Source: Undaria pinnatifida
Taxonomy: Eukaryota; Sar; Phaeophyceae; Laminariales; Alariaceae
Length of the DNA: 64,000 nt
Direction: 5' to 3'
Assembly (NCBI GenBank): GCA_012845835.1
Contig: JABAKD010000030.1
Span: forward strand, 10,019,805 to 10,083,804
In this document: positions 1 through 9,749 of the stretch, in pieces
Numbering within the stretch: position 1 is the first letter of the stretch
How the letters are laid out: each line of letters begins with the position of its first letter
The notes under the pieces: model-generated
The model's input: the letters and a program-made list of their open reading frames with translations, nothing else
The model's database searches: none
What the model was told of the DNA's origin: nothing
Position numbers and translations under genes: made by a program

Positions 1-1264
1 GTCCAGTGTCCGTTTGTTGGCTGCGTTGGCGTGTGAACATGACCTAGAGTTGTGCCACTTCGATATAGACCAGGCTTTTGTGAGGGCAGATCTTGCCGAG
101 GATGTCTATATGCGATTGCCAGAAGGGTGTGGTTCATTGACAGGGAAGGTTGTGAAGCTGAGCAAGAGTCTTTATGGTTTGAGACAGGCGTCTAGACAGT
201 GGTATGCATTACTGAGGAAATGTCTTTTGGATTTGGGGTTTGTGCAATGCTTGGCCGATTCGTGTGTTTTTCGTTTGGTTGAAATGGGGGAAGTAGTGAT
301 GCACCTAGTGGTGCATGTTGATGATATTTTTGCCGTGGGAAAGAAGGAAAGGTGTGATCAGTTCGGGAAGGATCTCGGACGTCTTGTTCCAGTTAAGTCA
401 TTGGGCGAGCTCAAGTGGTACTCGGGGTGCTATTACGAGAGAGACAGGGAGGCAGGGAGGTTGACTATTTCGCAACAGACGTACACGGAAGAATTGGGAG
501 AGAAGTATGGTGTGGAATGGGGCAACGCAATTCCGATTCCTACAACTTGGAGGCTTTGGGATTTTGATGTTGACGAGCCAAATGTTCTGTTTCCTTTCCG
601 AGAGTTGATCGGTGCGCTTTTGTGGATTGCGTTGTTGACCAGACCGGATATCGCGAATTCAGTGAGGGCAGTAGCAAGGTATTGCAGTGCGCCGAAGCTG
701 ATCCACTGGAAAGCGGCACGTAGTATACTAGGATATGCAATGAGGACGAGTTCTTTTGGGATTTCCTTTCAGAAGGGGACGTTGACGGGGATTAGTTTGA
801 TTTCGTTCGCAGATGCCGACTATGCTTCGCGCAGTACGGACAGGAGAAGCGTGTCCGGGGGGGTAGTGATGTGTGCGGGGGGACCTGTTTCGTGGTACTC
901 CAAGACGCAGAAGTGTGTGACTCTCTCGACTACTCAGGCGGAGTATGTTGCTATGTCGGACATGGGGAAGGAGATTTTATTTTTGAGGCAGGTTTGGTGT
1001 TTTATGTTGCCGAAGGCAAGGATGCCGTGTATTGCCATGTATGAGGATAACGAGGGTGCCATCCAAATCGCTAAGCACCCGATTTCGAACTCGAACTCGA
1101 AGCACATTGACGTGAGGCATCACTTTTTGAGGGAACTGGTAGAAAGGAAGGAGGTCGAAATTATCCACGTAGCGTCGCAGTACCAGCATGCTGACTTCCT
1201 CACCAAGGCGTTACCTGAGAGGGAGTTTGAATTTCACCGGGGGATAGTGATGAATTTGACGTGA
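1..1264 (+). CDS. Ty1/copia Pol C-terminal part: reverse transcriptase and RNase H (5' end outside window)
   Basis: The frame is open from the left edge to a TGA at 1262-1264, so the gene starts outside the window; the usual upstream Gag, protease and integrase are not visible. Residue numbers count from the TTG at 14. RT motifs are HFDIDQAF (15-22), YGLRQASRQWY (54-64) and the catalytic VHVDD (100-104, copia-type variant of YVDD). RNase H follows with FADADYA (265-271), TTQAEYVAMSD (307-316), YEDNEGAI (343-350) and QHADFLTK (391-398), which keep the Asp/Glu catalytic set. It would copy element RNA into cDNA in cytoplasmic particles. No stop or frameshift interrupts about 420 codons, so this is the best preserved RT in the window. 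The family assignment is secure; activity cannot be judged without the 5' half. Confidence 0.93.
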   Translation, partial: SSVRLLAALACEHDLELCHFDIDQAFVRADLAEDVYMRLPEGCGSLTGKVVKLSKSLYGLRQASRQWYALLRKCLLDLGFVQCLADSCVFRLVEMGEVVMHLVVHVDDIFAVGKKERCDQFGKDLGRLVPVKSLGELKWYSGCYYERDREAGRLTISQQTYTEELGEKYGVEWGNAIPIPTTWRLWDFDVDEPNVLFPFRELIGALLWIALLTRPDIANSVRAVARYCSAPKLIHWKAARSILGYAMRTSSFGISFQKGTLTGISLISFADADYASRSTDRRSVSGGVVMCAGGPVSWYSKTQKCVTLSTTQAEYVAMSDMGKEILFLRQVWCFMLPKARMPCIAMYEDNEGAIQIAKHPISNSNSKHIDVRHHFLRELVERKEVEIIHVASQYQHADFLTKALPEREFEFHRGIVMNLT

Positions 1265-1561
1265 TTTGTCTCTCGGATAGTGTTTGATTTTCTGACTTTC
1301 TATTTCTTACTTGTTTCTTTGTTTTGTTTTCTGATGTATCTTTATGAGGGTTAAAGGACTTGCATTCAAATTGATCGATGGAAAATACTGAATAAGTGTT
1401 TGAGTTTTAATGGTCATGGATGTGATGAGAACGGATCTGAGTGTTTTTGCATATGCAACAATTTTTTGTCTGGACATGAGTAAAGAAAAACTCTGCAGTA
1501 TTTTAGTATCTGGGAATGTACGTTTTAAAAGGGTAGTCTGGATAAATCATGACAATGTTGC

Positions 1562-1573
1562 GAGTAGGGGGGC
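1562..1573 (+). other. Polypurine tract of the first copia element
   Basis: A purine run (gagtaggggggc, the last base a pyrimidine) lies about 300 bp after the Pol stop and directly before a TGTTAGACG sequence that looks like an LTR start. In LTR elements such a tract primes plus-strand DNA synthesis. Assigned from position and composition only. Confidence 0.5.
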
Positions 1574-2090
1574 TGTTAGACGTACTCACTCCATTGTCAG
1601 ATTGCTAACAAGAATCCGTCGAAAAGATGGATCGGAGAATTTTGGGGGTTTCGTATGTGTGTGGGATGGATCTCCACAACGGGATTTTGTGTTGTGGGTT
1701 TTTATGTGCACGAATAATATCACTCCACTTTCGACTCTATATTTGCCTCTACCTTGTGTCTTCTCTGTGCTTGTGTGTCTCTTCTACGGCTACCACGCCA
1801 AGGGCTACCACGCCCCATCTATATTGCAAGGGCTATCACGCCTTCACCACTGCACGGCTACCACGCCTGTGTATTTACATCCCGGCTATCACGCCACAGC
1901 ACCGAGTTCCATTTCCGGGTTATCACACCTGAGCTATCACGCTTCACCACACACGTACCGGGTAAATCGGGTTATCACACCCGCCTTAGTTAGTAGTTTG
2001 TAGTTTACCGATCACCGGCTATTACGCCACCTTTCTCCTCCACCTACACCACCACCGGGGCGCCACACGTACCAACCTACTCCACAGCTG
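1574..2090 (+). repeat. Probable 3' LTR of the first copia element, carrying a 12-bp word array
   Basis: The left end, TGTTAGACG after a polypurine tract, is typical of a copia LTR. The right end is uncertain: no clear CA end and no second LTR are available in the window, and 2090 is a guess. The LTR holds nine copies of GGCTAYCACGCC or close variants at 1788, 1803, 1831, 1856, 1884, 1918, 1931, 1970 and 2017. Open frames of 80-197 codons crossing this stretch (for example 1410-2003) come from the repeated word and resemble no protein. Confidence 0.55.
1788..2028. repeat. Nine interspersed copies of GGCTAYCACGCC
   Basis: Five copies match GGCTACCACGCC or GGCTATCACGCC exactly (1788-1799, 1803-1814, 1831-1842, 1856-1867, 1884-1895). 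Four are one- to three-base variants (1918-1929, 1931-1942, 1970-1981, 2017-2028). Spacing is irregular, from 13 to about 47 bp, so this is not a simple tandem repeat. All copies have the same orientation, and the outer GGC and GCC make each word a short imperfect dyad. Irregular spacing of a conserved word suggests repeated binding sites rather than replication slippage. Confidence 0.8.
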
Positions 2091-2479
2091 TGCCACGATA
2101 GATCAGCTCTGCAAGCATAGTGACTGGGAGACTCGTTGAGCAACGAAGAAACCCATTAACGAGCCCGTTCGAGGGAGGTGCTACCTGTTCAATGCGCAGG
2201 AGTAGACGCGACGAGGGGGGGTGTCGGTGAAACACGTGCCGACGCTGGTGGCGGGCCAATTGCGAAAGTTGGTCATAGACATGCGACGACGCGTGCCTAT
2301 CGAAAGCGTCAAAACGCTTAGCGATCGCCCGGGACGTGGCCGATGTTCGCGTTGCAATTCACACAACGAAGCGGGGTTTCGAACTAACTGTCGGTAGGGG
2401 GTTACGTCACGGGCGTTGCAGACGCCGGGGGGAGAGAAGGTTCGATTTTATTTTCCTAAGGGACGCGTGCTACGACAAA
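2091..2479. other. No gene recognised
   Basis: GC-rich sequence between the LTR-like region and a dispersed repeat. Short open frames on both strands overlap each other and resemble no family. I see no promoter, RNA gene or repeat that I can support here. Confidence 0.4.
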
Positions 2480-2700
2480 GGTATCAGTTTTCGTCTGAAA
2501 TGTTTTCTGAATGACGGGGCTCCTTAACCCGAAATCGTCGGAAACAGGTGATTTGTTTTAATGATTCTAGTTGTGCACCTAGGCCATGGGATCTTCCATC
2601 CGATAGCAGTTTTATTTCACTCTCCAATTCGGTTTTTGGGAGCTCCCAAATTGAAGAACCTCAGAAAGAAAGTGGTGCACCTCTATCGTAGCACGCGTCT
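2480..2700 (+). repeat. Dispersed repeat, copy 1 (GAATGACGGGGCTCC family)
   Basis: Contains gaatgacggggctccttaac (2509-2528) and, about 130 bp later, a cctcagaaagaaagtggtgc block (2658-2677). Both blocks recur in the same order near 50181 and 50400, and the first recurs at 58926 with a diverged version of the second near 59430. Conserved ends with a diverged middle suggest an old interspersed element or the tail of a LINE. No coding motif was seen. Confidence 0.55.
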
Positions 2701-2850
2701 GTTCTTGGGATGATGGTGGTAGTAGTGAAAAGGATCACCGACTGTCGCGAAATTTGCGATGTGGCGGCTATGATCGCGTATTGACAGGCCCATCGTCCAT
2801 GCAGTGGGCGCTTGCGGGGGGTTCAGTTGCCCTTTTCCCGAGCGTCCTAG

Positions 2851-3099
2851 AAAGCGGAGATAAATGGATCTGACGATGACACGAACGGAGATGATCTCAA
2901 ACCTCCAGATTTAATTGCGAGCAGCGGGTATGGAGGACAAGCGGGATACTTTGCACTCTTACGAGGAAGGCCGGCAGCTGGCCACCACATGCATGGTACG
3001 GCCATGGACGTTCTCACGGAGTACATCGGATGGAGGCCTGCCGCTATAGCCGGCAGAAACGCAAGTGACGGCATCAGAGGCGTTATCAAGAGGAACTGA
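2851..3099 (+). CDS. Possible terminal exon, unknown protein
   Basis: A plus-strand frame follows a TAG at 2848-2850, whose last bases also make an acceptor-like cctag, and runs 82 codons to a TGA at 3097-3099. It has no early ATG, so it would have to be an exon. The translation has protein-like composition: an acidic start, SGYGGQAGYFALLRGRP in the middle, and GIRGVIKRN at the end. I recognise no domain. The antisense 98-codon frame over the same bases (2847-3143) is probably its shadow. No upstream exon was found. Confidence 0.2.
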   Translation, partial: KAEINGSDDDTNGDDLKPPDLIASSGYGGQAGYFALLRGRPAAGHHMHGTAMDVLTEYIGWRPAAIAGRNASDGIRGVIKRN

Positions 3100-3332
3100 G
3101 CACGCATGCGATACGGCATCCACAGACCCAGGTGCTTTGTCACTGTCGACGATGTTTTTGGAGTCGCGCGTAGCGTTCCCGCGGGGCGGCCAACGGCAGC
3201 CGAACCCCTAAGGGGCTCGGTTAGGAGTAATTAGGAAGAGAAGCAACCCTAAATCAAAATTCGACACAAACAAGCGACGACATCGAGATAATGGGGAAGG
3301 GAAACCAAGTACGGGTGTGATCTCATGCCGCC

Positions 3333-3400
3333 GCAGAGAGGCCTCATTTACCCGAACTAATACTAATGAAGCTACGTGGCAGTGTTACAATAGTTATGTG
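3333..3400 (+). repeat. Direct repeat flanking the minus-strand copia element, left copy
   Basis: The stretch beginning cagagaggcctcatt matches 11988-12060, on the far side of the element at 3605-11843, with a few substitutions and small gaps. Both copies read the same way. They could be the ends of an older element into which the retrotransposon inserted, or chance members of a dispersed family. Confidence 0.4.
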
Positions 3401-3609
3401 AAACCAGAATAGAAGGGACTCCAGCAAGGCGTCTCCTTTTCGGGAAAGCCTCGTGGAGTTACTGGGAAAATGAGCGTGGAGTGTCCAATTCGTGGTTGCG
3501 CGACAAGTGCAAAAAGGTAAGAAGTAAAAACAGAACATCCCGCCCGCCCATCGTTGGTGGCGGGGACATCAGTTCAGTCAGTGCTTTTTTTACCGGGGCA
3601 CCTACTCTC

Positions 3610-4055
3610 TATTATGGATATTGTGGTATACCCCAGCACGGTGGCAGAGAGGCTGTGTCCCCGACGCTAGTCGGGTTGGTGACGCTGTGCAGTGGATAGC
3701 CTGGAAGACTCGAGTGCTTCCGTGTTGAGGAGAAGATGTAAAGATGTTGTAAACACTGGCGCTTATGTGGCCAACACACACAGATAAACCGCAGACTATG
3801 CAGGAGTCCAGAAGTTGGCCGGATACTGGAGATGACCAGGATGGCTACGATGCTAGACAATCCGGAAGGATCCACACGAGAGAGTGAGCTACTCGTCAAG
3901 GCAACGAAGAATCCCACAGAAGTAATTCCTCCGCATATCCATACGCACGTTACATACCGACCGACACATGACAGATCTACAATGATCTACGACGTACAAG
4001 TGCAGTGCTACTGAACATTGACTCATACTGGCTATGTGCTAACATTTCCATAACA
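3610..4055 (-). repeat. 3' LTR (copy A) of the minus-strand copia element
   Basis: 446 bp. Read on the minus strand it begins TGTTATGGAAATG and ends in ATCCATAATA, a short inverted repeat with TG...TA rather than TG...CA ends. It is preceded by a CTCTC target duplication. It differs from copy B at roughly 18 positions, nearly all transitions. Confidence 0.85.
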
Positions 4056-4064
4056 CTCCTCCTC
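4056..4064 (-). other. Polypurine tract of the minus-strand copia element
   Basis: The plus strand reads ctcctcctc, so the element strand has GAGGAGGAG directly against the TGTTATGG start of the 3' LTR. This is the expected place and composition for the plus-strand primer and fixes the LTR boundary at 4055. Confidence 0.7.
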
Positions 4065-4252
4065 AATGAAAGTTGCTCTGAATTGTACCAAAACTAATGA
4101 TAAATTTAAGCAAACAAATGCGTGTCATACGTGTTTCAACCAAGTGATGATATTCATTGTTTCCTACACAAACAACTACAATCTTTAATCCTACGAAAAA
4201 AATCAAAAGTGTAAGCTACTTCCAAACAGACAGACTCAAACAAACAAATTAC

Positions 4253-5940
4253 TCATTTTCCTTTAAATTCGACGGTGGTGAACTTGTTGACGTCAAACTT
4301 GTTGATGAGGTCCATAAGGTGCTTGAACCTGTGCTTGTTGAAGTGCTTTGTACCGATGTCGGCGAGGTTGTCCTCCGTCGGGACGTAATGGATGAAGATC
4401 CTCTCCTCCGTTACCAGTTATCGGATAAACAAGAAGCGCAATGCGATGTGCTTGGTCCTCGAGCTGAAGGACCGGTTCCTCAATGCATGCAGGGTAGCCA
4501 TGTTGTCGCAGTACACAAGCATTTGTGCAAACTTCTTCCCGAATCCAAGCTCCGTCAGCATGTTTGAGCTAAACACTGCTTCCTTCATCGCCAGGGTGGA
4601 CGCGACCAGCTCCGCTTCCATGGTGGACATCGCAGTCAGACCTTGCAGCCCCGACCTGAAGCTCATCGGAGCGTTTGCCAGCATCGTCACGTAGCTTGAG
4701 GTCGACTTCTCGTTGTCAGGGTTGTTTGCCCAGTTCGAGTCCAAGAAGGTCGCGCGCTTAAAACCACCTTTCTTGTAGGTGATGCTGAAGTTGGTTGTTC
4801 CTGCTAGATAGCGAAGAGTATGCTTTACTGCCACCATGTGCACCTTGCTGGGTTTCGCCATCGGGCGAGCCAGTTGGCCTGTCGCGTACATGATGTCATA
4901 CCCCAGCACTTGCGCAATGTACATGAGCGATCCGACGATCCCTTGGTACTTGCGCGTCTCCTCCTCGTTGAGACGTGTGTCCTCGGGCTGGTTGTTCGAG
5001 ATTGCGGAGCCGTAACCAGGTGTACTAGTCGGCTTGCAGTCCGACATTCCGAACCGTTCAAGGATCGATTTGAGGAATGCATCTTGGGAAATAGTCAAGG
5101 TACCTGCCTCGCGATCCCTCTTGATTTCCATTCCGAGTACGAGAGATGCTTCCCCCATGTCGGTCATTTTGAAGCGCTTTTGCAACTTCCCTTTCACCAT
5201 CGAAATGGCGTTAAAGTCGTTGCCGGCCAGGAGAAGGTCATCGACGTAAAGAGTCAGGTAGATCTTGGCCCCGTTATGATCGTACAAATACACGCACGGG
5301 TTTGACTTGAGTGTGACGAAGCCGATCTCGACAAGCGCGGGATCGATGATGTTGAACCAGTTGCCTGGGCTTTGAGCAAGTCCGTAGAGGCTCTTCTTCA
5401 GCTGCATTACCATGTCATCTCCATCCTTGTCCTTGACCTCGAAACCGGGTGGTTGTTCAACGAACACTTCTTCTTGGATGTCCGCGTAGAGGAAAGCGGT
5501 AGAAACATCCATCTGGTCGAAGATGAGGTTGAACTCCACGGTGATGCACGCCATCATTCGCACGCTCTGGATCCTGCACACCGGAGCGTAGGTGCTGCCG
5601 CAGTCGAGTCCAGGAACTTGGTTCCAGCCCTGGGCCACAAGCGTCCCTTGAAGGAGCCGTCGGCCTTGCGTTTGAACACCCCCTTGGACTTGATGCGCTT
5701 CCTTCCCGGAGGGACGGCTGGGCGTGGGACGAGTTTTTAGACCTTGCGGTCGTTGAGGCTTTTCATCTCGCGTTCGGCAGCTGCGTTCCATTTCGCTGCG
5801 TCCTGTGAGGCCCGTGCTTCCTGGATGGTGCGAGGAACGTCTGGTTGCACTGCCCCTACGGCGTATGCGTATTCCGTGAATCCCAATGTGGCGTCCCTGT
5901 GCACGACGTCAGGAAACTCCCCCATCGCGGGAAACGCGTA
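4253..5940 (-). pseudogene. Copia Pol, RT-RNase H part, broken
   Basis: Element-strand reading runs from the integrase-RT linker to the Pol stop (TGA, 4253-4255). RT motifs include STAFLYADIQEEVF, KSLYGLAQSPGNWF and an intact catalytic LYVDDLLL; RNase H has a weak first motif (FLDSNWANN), STMEAELVAS and YCDNMATLHA. Breaks: TAA at 5737-5739 in the linker, a one-base frameshift near 5640 just before LVAQGWNQ, and TAA at 4418-4420 between FLFIR and LVTEER. After that last stop the same frame continues to a normal RNase H end with VPTEDNLADIGTKHF. Without these lesions it would be an ordinary copia RT, but the two stops and the shift make it non-functional. Confidence 0.9.
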
Positions 5941-8281
5941 CTAAAGCCGACGAAGCTCGCTGAGGGTCTTCTGGTTGGGCACGCGCGATATCGCCCGGGT
6001 AATCCTGGTGTCAGGAGGGGCTGATATGGAGACGCGACTACCACGAGAACCACGTCCACTCACCGAACCACGTCCACCACGCGCGCGTCGCGATCCCTCC
6101 CCGCGCAGATGCACCACGCGAAGAGCCACCGCGGGTGTCACGCCCACCACGAGATGAACCACGCCCACACGCGGAACGACCTCGCGATGCAGCACCAACT
6201 GGAGCAGAACCAGTACCCGACGTACCAGGCGGCGACGCAGGACCAGATGATGAACCGGCCGGAGCAGGACCGGAAGGTGATTCGGCAGGTGAAGGTGCAC
6301 CGTTACCCGACTCAGGAGGGCTGACTCCTCCAGGCAAGGCAAGGCTGTCGTCCGCAGGCGCATCCTCGGCGGCAGGTGAAGGGTCAGCGGAGCTGAGCCC
6401 AAGGTCACGGTTGTTGACGGTGGAGATGTCCTCGAGAAGCTCGAGAACAGACGGGTCCCCTACGGCATGATCGGGAGAAAGCGCATCGACCGAGTGGTTG
6501 GTGGTGTAGTTTCGCACATCTCGGATCATGTCGTCCTGGTCGGCGTAAGTGAACTCCCCGTCGTCAAAACCACGCTCGTCCAACGAAGGTGGCGCGGAAG
6601 TCGTTTCATTGAAGATAACGTTACAACTCTCCCGCACCCGTCTCGTCTGAGCGTTGTAGAGACGGTAGGACTTGCTGTCCAGGCTGTAGCCCACCAACCG
6701 TCCTTCCCACGCACGGCTTTCCAACTTCTTGGTGTGCGTCTCATCATTCACAAACGCCCGTGCCCCGACCACCCGAAGGTGTCCAAGGTGCGCGTCCTTG
6801 CTGTAGAGCGCCGTGTACAGCGTCCCGTTGTGCAAGGCTGCATGAGAAGTCCGGTTGCTCAGGTAGACCGCCGTGATCATCAGGTTTCCCCAAAGAAGGC
6901 TCGGCAGCGTAGAATCAGCGAGCATGCAACGCACGATGTTCATGATCGTCTTGCCTGCACGGTCATTCGTTCCGATCTGTTGGGGGGTGTTCGGCAATGC
7001 AAATTGTAGCTGGATGCCGATGTCTAGGCAGTACTGTCGGTAGGCCGTGCTCTTAAACTCGGTTCCCTTATCCGCACAAAGCACGTGTATGCGCTCGCTG
7101 CGGGGGATGACGGTCTCCTTGTTGAACAACTCGAGGGCGTCAGTCGAGCAAGTCTTATCCCTCATGAGGACGACCTCCTTCCACTTGGTGTGTTGGTCGA
7201 CAAACGTGGCGGCGTATTTGAAGCCGCCCAACGCGGTAGGCGTGAAGGGACCAAGGGTATCGACAAATACGATCTGAAAGGCGCGTGAAACGCCGTAAAC
7301 GGCGTGCTTTGGGTGCGGCTGCGGAGAGCTCTTACCAAAAGGGCACGCACTGCAGTCCCGCACGTCGCCGGTGTAATCGATGCCGTTGGCCGCCTCCGTC
7401 CTCAACACATCCTAGCTCTTGCTGTCGATGTGCCCCATGCGCCGGTGCCAGAGACTAGCAGTCTCCACCCGCAAGACAAGTCCGTCAGAAGCTTCCCCGA
7501 GGGCCTGCCGACCGCCACCCCCTGCGCCGAGCTTCACGGTGATGGAGCAAGTGATCTTGCCGGTGTCATCCACTCCTCGGATTTTCATCGGGACGACTAC
7601 GTCCCCCGATTCCAGCCTGAGGTTGTCCGGATAGAAGAGGGAGGCCACTCCATTCGACAGCGCAGCGGTGACGGAGAAGAGGTTGGTCCCCAGCCCCGGT
7701 ACTAAGACGACACGGAAGGAAACTTGCCTGTCGTGGCCGCTGTCGTCGGCGACCGTGCCGAAGAGAACCCCCGTCGTAACACCGTGATAAACGTGCTGCC
7801 CAGCGGCAATGATCGGGAGCGGGATCCCAAGTTCTTCAATGTCATGCATGTGAGCCCGCACGCCAGGCGTAAGCGCAGGATTTAGGTAATTGTCCGTCGC
7901 TCCGCTATTCACCAACATCAGGATGGACGATCCGTCGGAGCCAAAAGGAGCGAGCGACGACTCCGCCGCAGAAGAAGCCATGAAAGCACCGAAGTACTCG
8001 GAAAGCAAGTGGTGGCCCCGCGCAGACGACGCGGATGAGGCAGACGCGGAAGCCGCCGGCGAGGCGGCGGGAGCTGCAGAGGCGCCGAGAGCGTTGAAGG
8101 AGAACCCGAACGTGGTTGGTTCCGAAGGGGCCTGAGACGACTGGGGCGCCGCCGCCTGAAACGGCTGCGCCAAGTGGGAGAAATTGGCCAGACCGGCTGC
8201 CTGAAGCAGTGCCAGGTTCGCAGCCAACCCTCGAAATCCTCTTGCTTCTTCTTGTTTCGGTTGTCCTGCTGAGCCTTGCAC
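5941..8281 (-). pseudogene. Copia Pol, protease and integrase part, broken
   Basis: Starts in a Gag-protease linker rich in Ala and Ser. The protease active site reads VNSGATDNY, where the family has D-S/T-G-A, so the catalytic Asp is Asn. Then come GLGTNLFSV and the pre-integrase LWHRRMGHI. A TAG at 7412-7414 interrupts, and the same frame continues through a DCSACPFGKS zinc-finger half into the integrase core. Numbering from the Met at 7408, the core has Asp50 in VFVDTLGPF and Asp113 in CADKGTEF, but NDRAG instead of the usual ERA, so the third acidic residue is Asp149 rather than Glu. A frameshift near 6080 in the Gly/Ser/Arg-rich tail leads to a second frame, which meets TAG at 5941-5943. 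Confidence 0.88.
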
Positions 8282-9150
8282 TCAGCATCACTGTGCGCTT
8301 TCGTGCGGTGAAAGGAGCACCACTTGGACTGCCGACTCCCCCCACTTCCGCGCTTCTTGCCTGGCTTCTTCCCTTTAGTCGGTCGGGACGGCTGCGCAGA
8401 CTTCGGACAGTTTCGCTGGGAATGTCCAAACTCCTTGCAGCGGTGGCACTGGTCGCTGCTGGACGCGGCCATCGCGGCTCCCCTGCCCGAGACCGCGGGC
8501 CCCGCCGTCTTGCGCGACTGCCGGTCCACAAAGAAGCGGTTGGCCGTGTCTTGAAAACAGTCGACCGATGTAAATTCGTTTCGGTAGTGCATCTCGCGGA
8601 TAAAGTGGAATTCCGGGGCAGACGTCAGGCCCGAGATCATGATATCCAGGTAGATTTCATCTGATACTTTCTCCCCCAGAGTCTCGAGGCGGAGCTCGAG
8701 CTCGCATCCCTAGCAGAAGAAGTCAACAGGATCACCACCCGCAACGTGCGTGAGGGCGAAGAGCTCCTTGTGGCACGCACGGCGAGCTTCCTGGGTGTGG
8801 GCGTCGAACCGCGCGTTGAGAGCCGCCCAAGCCAACGGTCCGTTGCCTTCGGTGCTAGTGCCCGCCTTTCGGTGAGCCCGAACGGTGATCCACGCCGAGC
8901 GGGTAGTCGCGAAGAACAGGAGGGCGTAGAGGCGGCTTTCGGCCTTGTCCCAAGCGGTAACGTCGGCCAGAGTAGCAGCCAGAGGGTCTGGCCGGGCCGA
9001 TCCTCGTAAGACCGTGAGAAGCTCCGGCGCATGGATGTTGATGACGTGCTCGAAGCTCTCCTTCCAAATGCGAAAGGTAGACCCAGAGCATTGTCCAATG
9101 GAATCTAGTAAACGGTGGAGCCCAGAACTAGAGCTTGATGAGTTCGCCAT
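8230..9150 (-). pseudogene. Copia Gag, broken
   Basis: The likely start is the ATG at 9150 (MANSSSSSSGLHRLLDSIG); the open frame runs further upstream but that part resembles no Gag. The core holds FRIWKESFEHVI and LAWAALNARFD, typical of copia Gag. A TAG at 8710-8712 follows DPVDFFC, and the same frame continues to a nucleocapsid with a CCHC knuckle, CHRCKEFGHSQRNC (CX2CX4HX4C), then a second C-H-H-C pattern, CSFHRTKAHSDAEC. Near 8230-8240 a frameshift separates it from the protease frame, shown by two overlapping translations of the same Gln/Lys-rich linker. Identified from motifs; not functional. Confidence 0.85.
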
Positions 9151-9299
9151 AGCTTGGAGACAGGGACACGCGATGGGTGTGATTGAAAAGTGCTGCACCT
9201 GCAAGACGCCCCGATCACCTGAGACGGGCCGGCGCGCCTGAAATGTGTGGGGCAGCTCTACACAGAGGTAGGGTGAAAGGTAGGTCGCAGAGCCGTAGT

Positions 9300-9749
9300 T
9301 GGCAACCCGATTCCGCCGGAAGCTCGCAAGCCCCCCGCTCGGACGACTGCGCTCCCGTGAGCAGTGCCGACAATCCTCAAAAATGAGAGGTCTGCATGCT
9401 TCCCGAACATACGATGGTAGGGTGTGTCGCCGTCGATTGCTGCGTGTGGTAATCAGCCAATTAGAAAAACTGCTGTCGAAGCTATTTCTCCCCATAAAGG
9501 TTTAGGAAGGTGTGCCTCATTGAGTAAACAGCGAGTCATGTCCATAATAGTACGCCCTTCCCGTTCCGAAACACCATTCTGCTGCGGTGTGTACGGGGCC
9601 GAGAACTGTTGACGAATTCCAGTTGATTTACAATATTCCTGAAAGCTGCCGGATGTGTACTCGCCGCCATTATCCCACCCGAAGTGTCTGTTAAGATCAC
9701 TTGTGATAAGAAAGAAAAAGGATAGTTTGGAAAGGGCGCTTGAGGCCAA
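9300..9749 (-). pseudogene. Integrase fragment of a second copia family
   Basis: On the minus strand from 9749: WDNGGEYTSGSFQEYC, then SAPYTPQQNGVSEREGRTI, then LPKPLWGEIASTAVFLIG. This is the end of a copia integrase core with the Asp and Glu present. TGA at 9453-9455 interrupts, after which the same frame gives DGDTPYHRMFGKHADLSFLR, the usual copia follow-on. It is clearly different from the integrase at 6041-7411, so it is a separate insertion or recombination remnant. It lies head to tail with the Gag leader of the main element, which has therefore lost or replaced part of its 5' region. Confidence 0.85.

Noticed and set aside
1410..2003. 197-codon frame downstream of the first copia Pol
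   Set aside because: It runs through the LTR-like sequence and the repeated 12-bp word; no protein family, and other frames are open over the same word array.
4253..9150. Alternative genetic code reading TAG as an amino acid
   Set aside because: The same elements also carry TAA, TGA and frameshifts, and mutated catalytic residues, so simple decay explains the stops.
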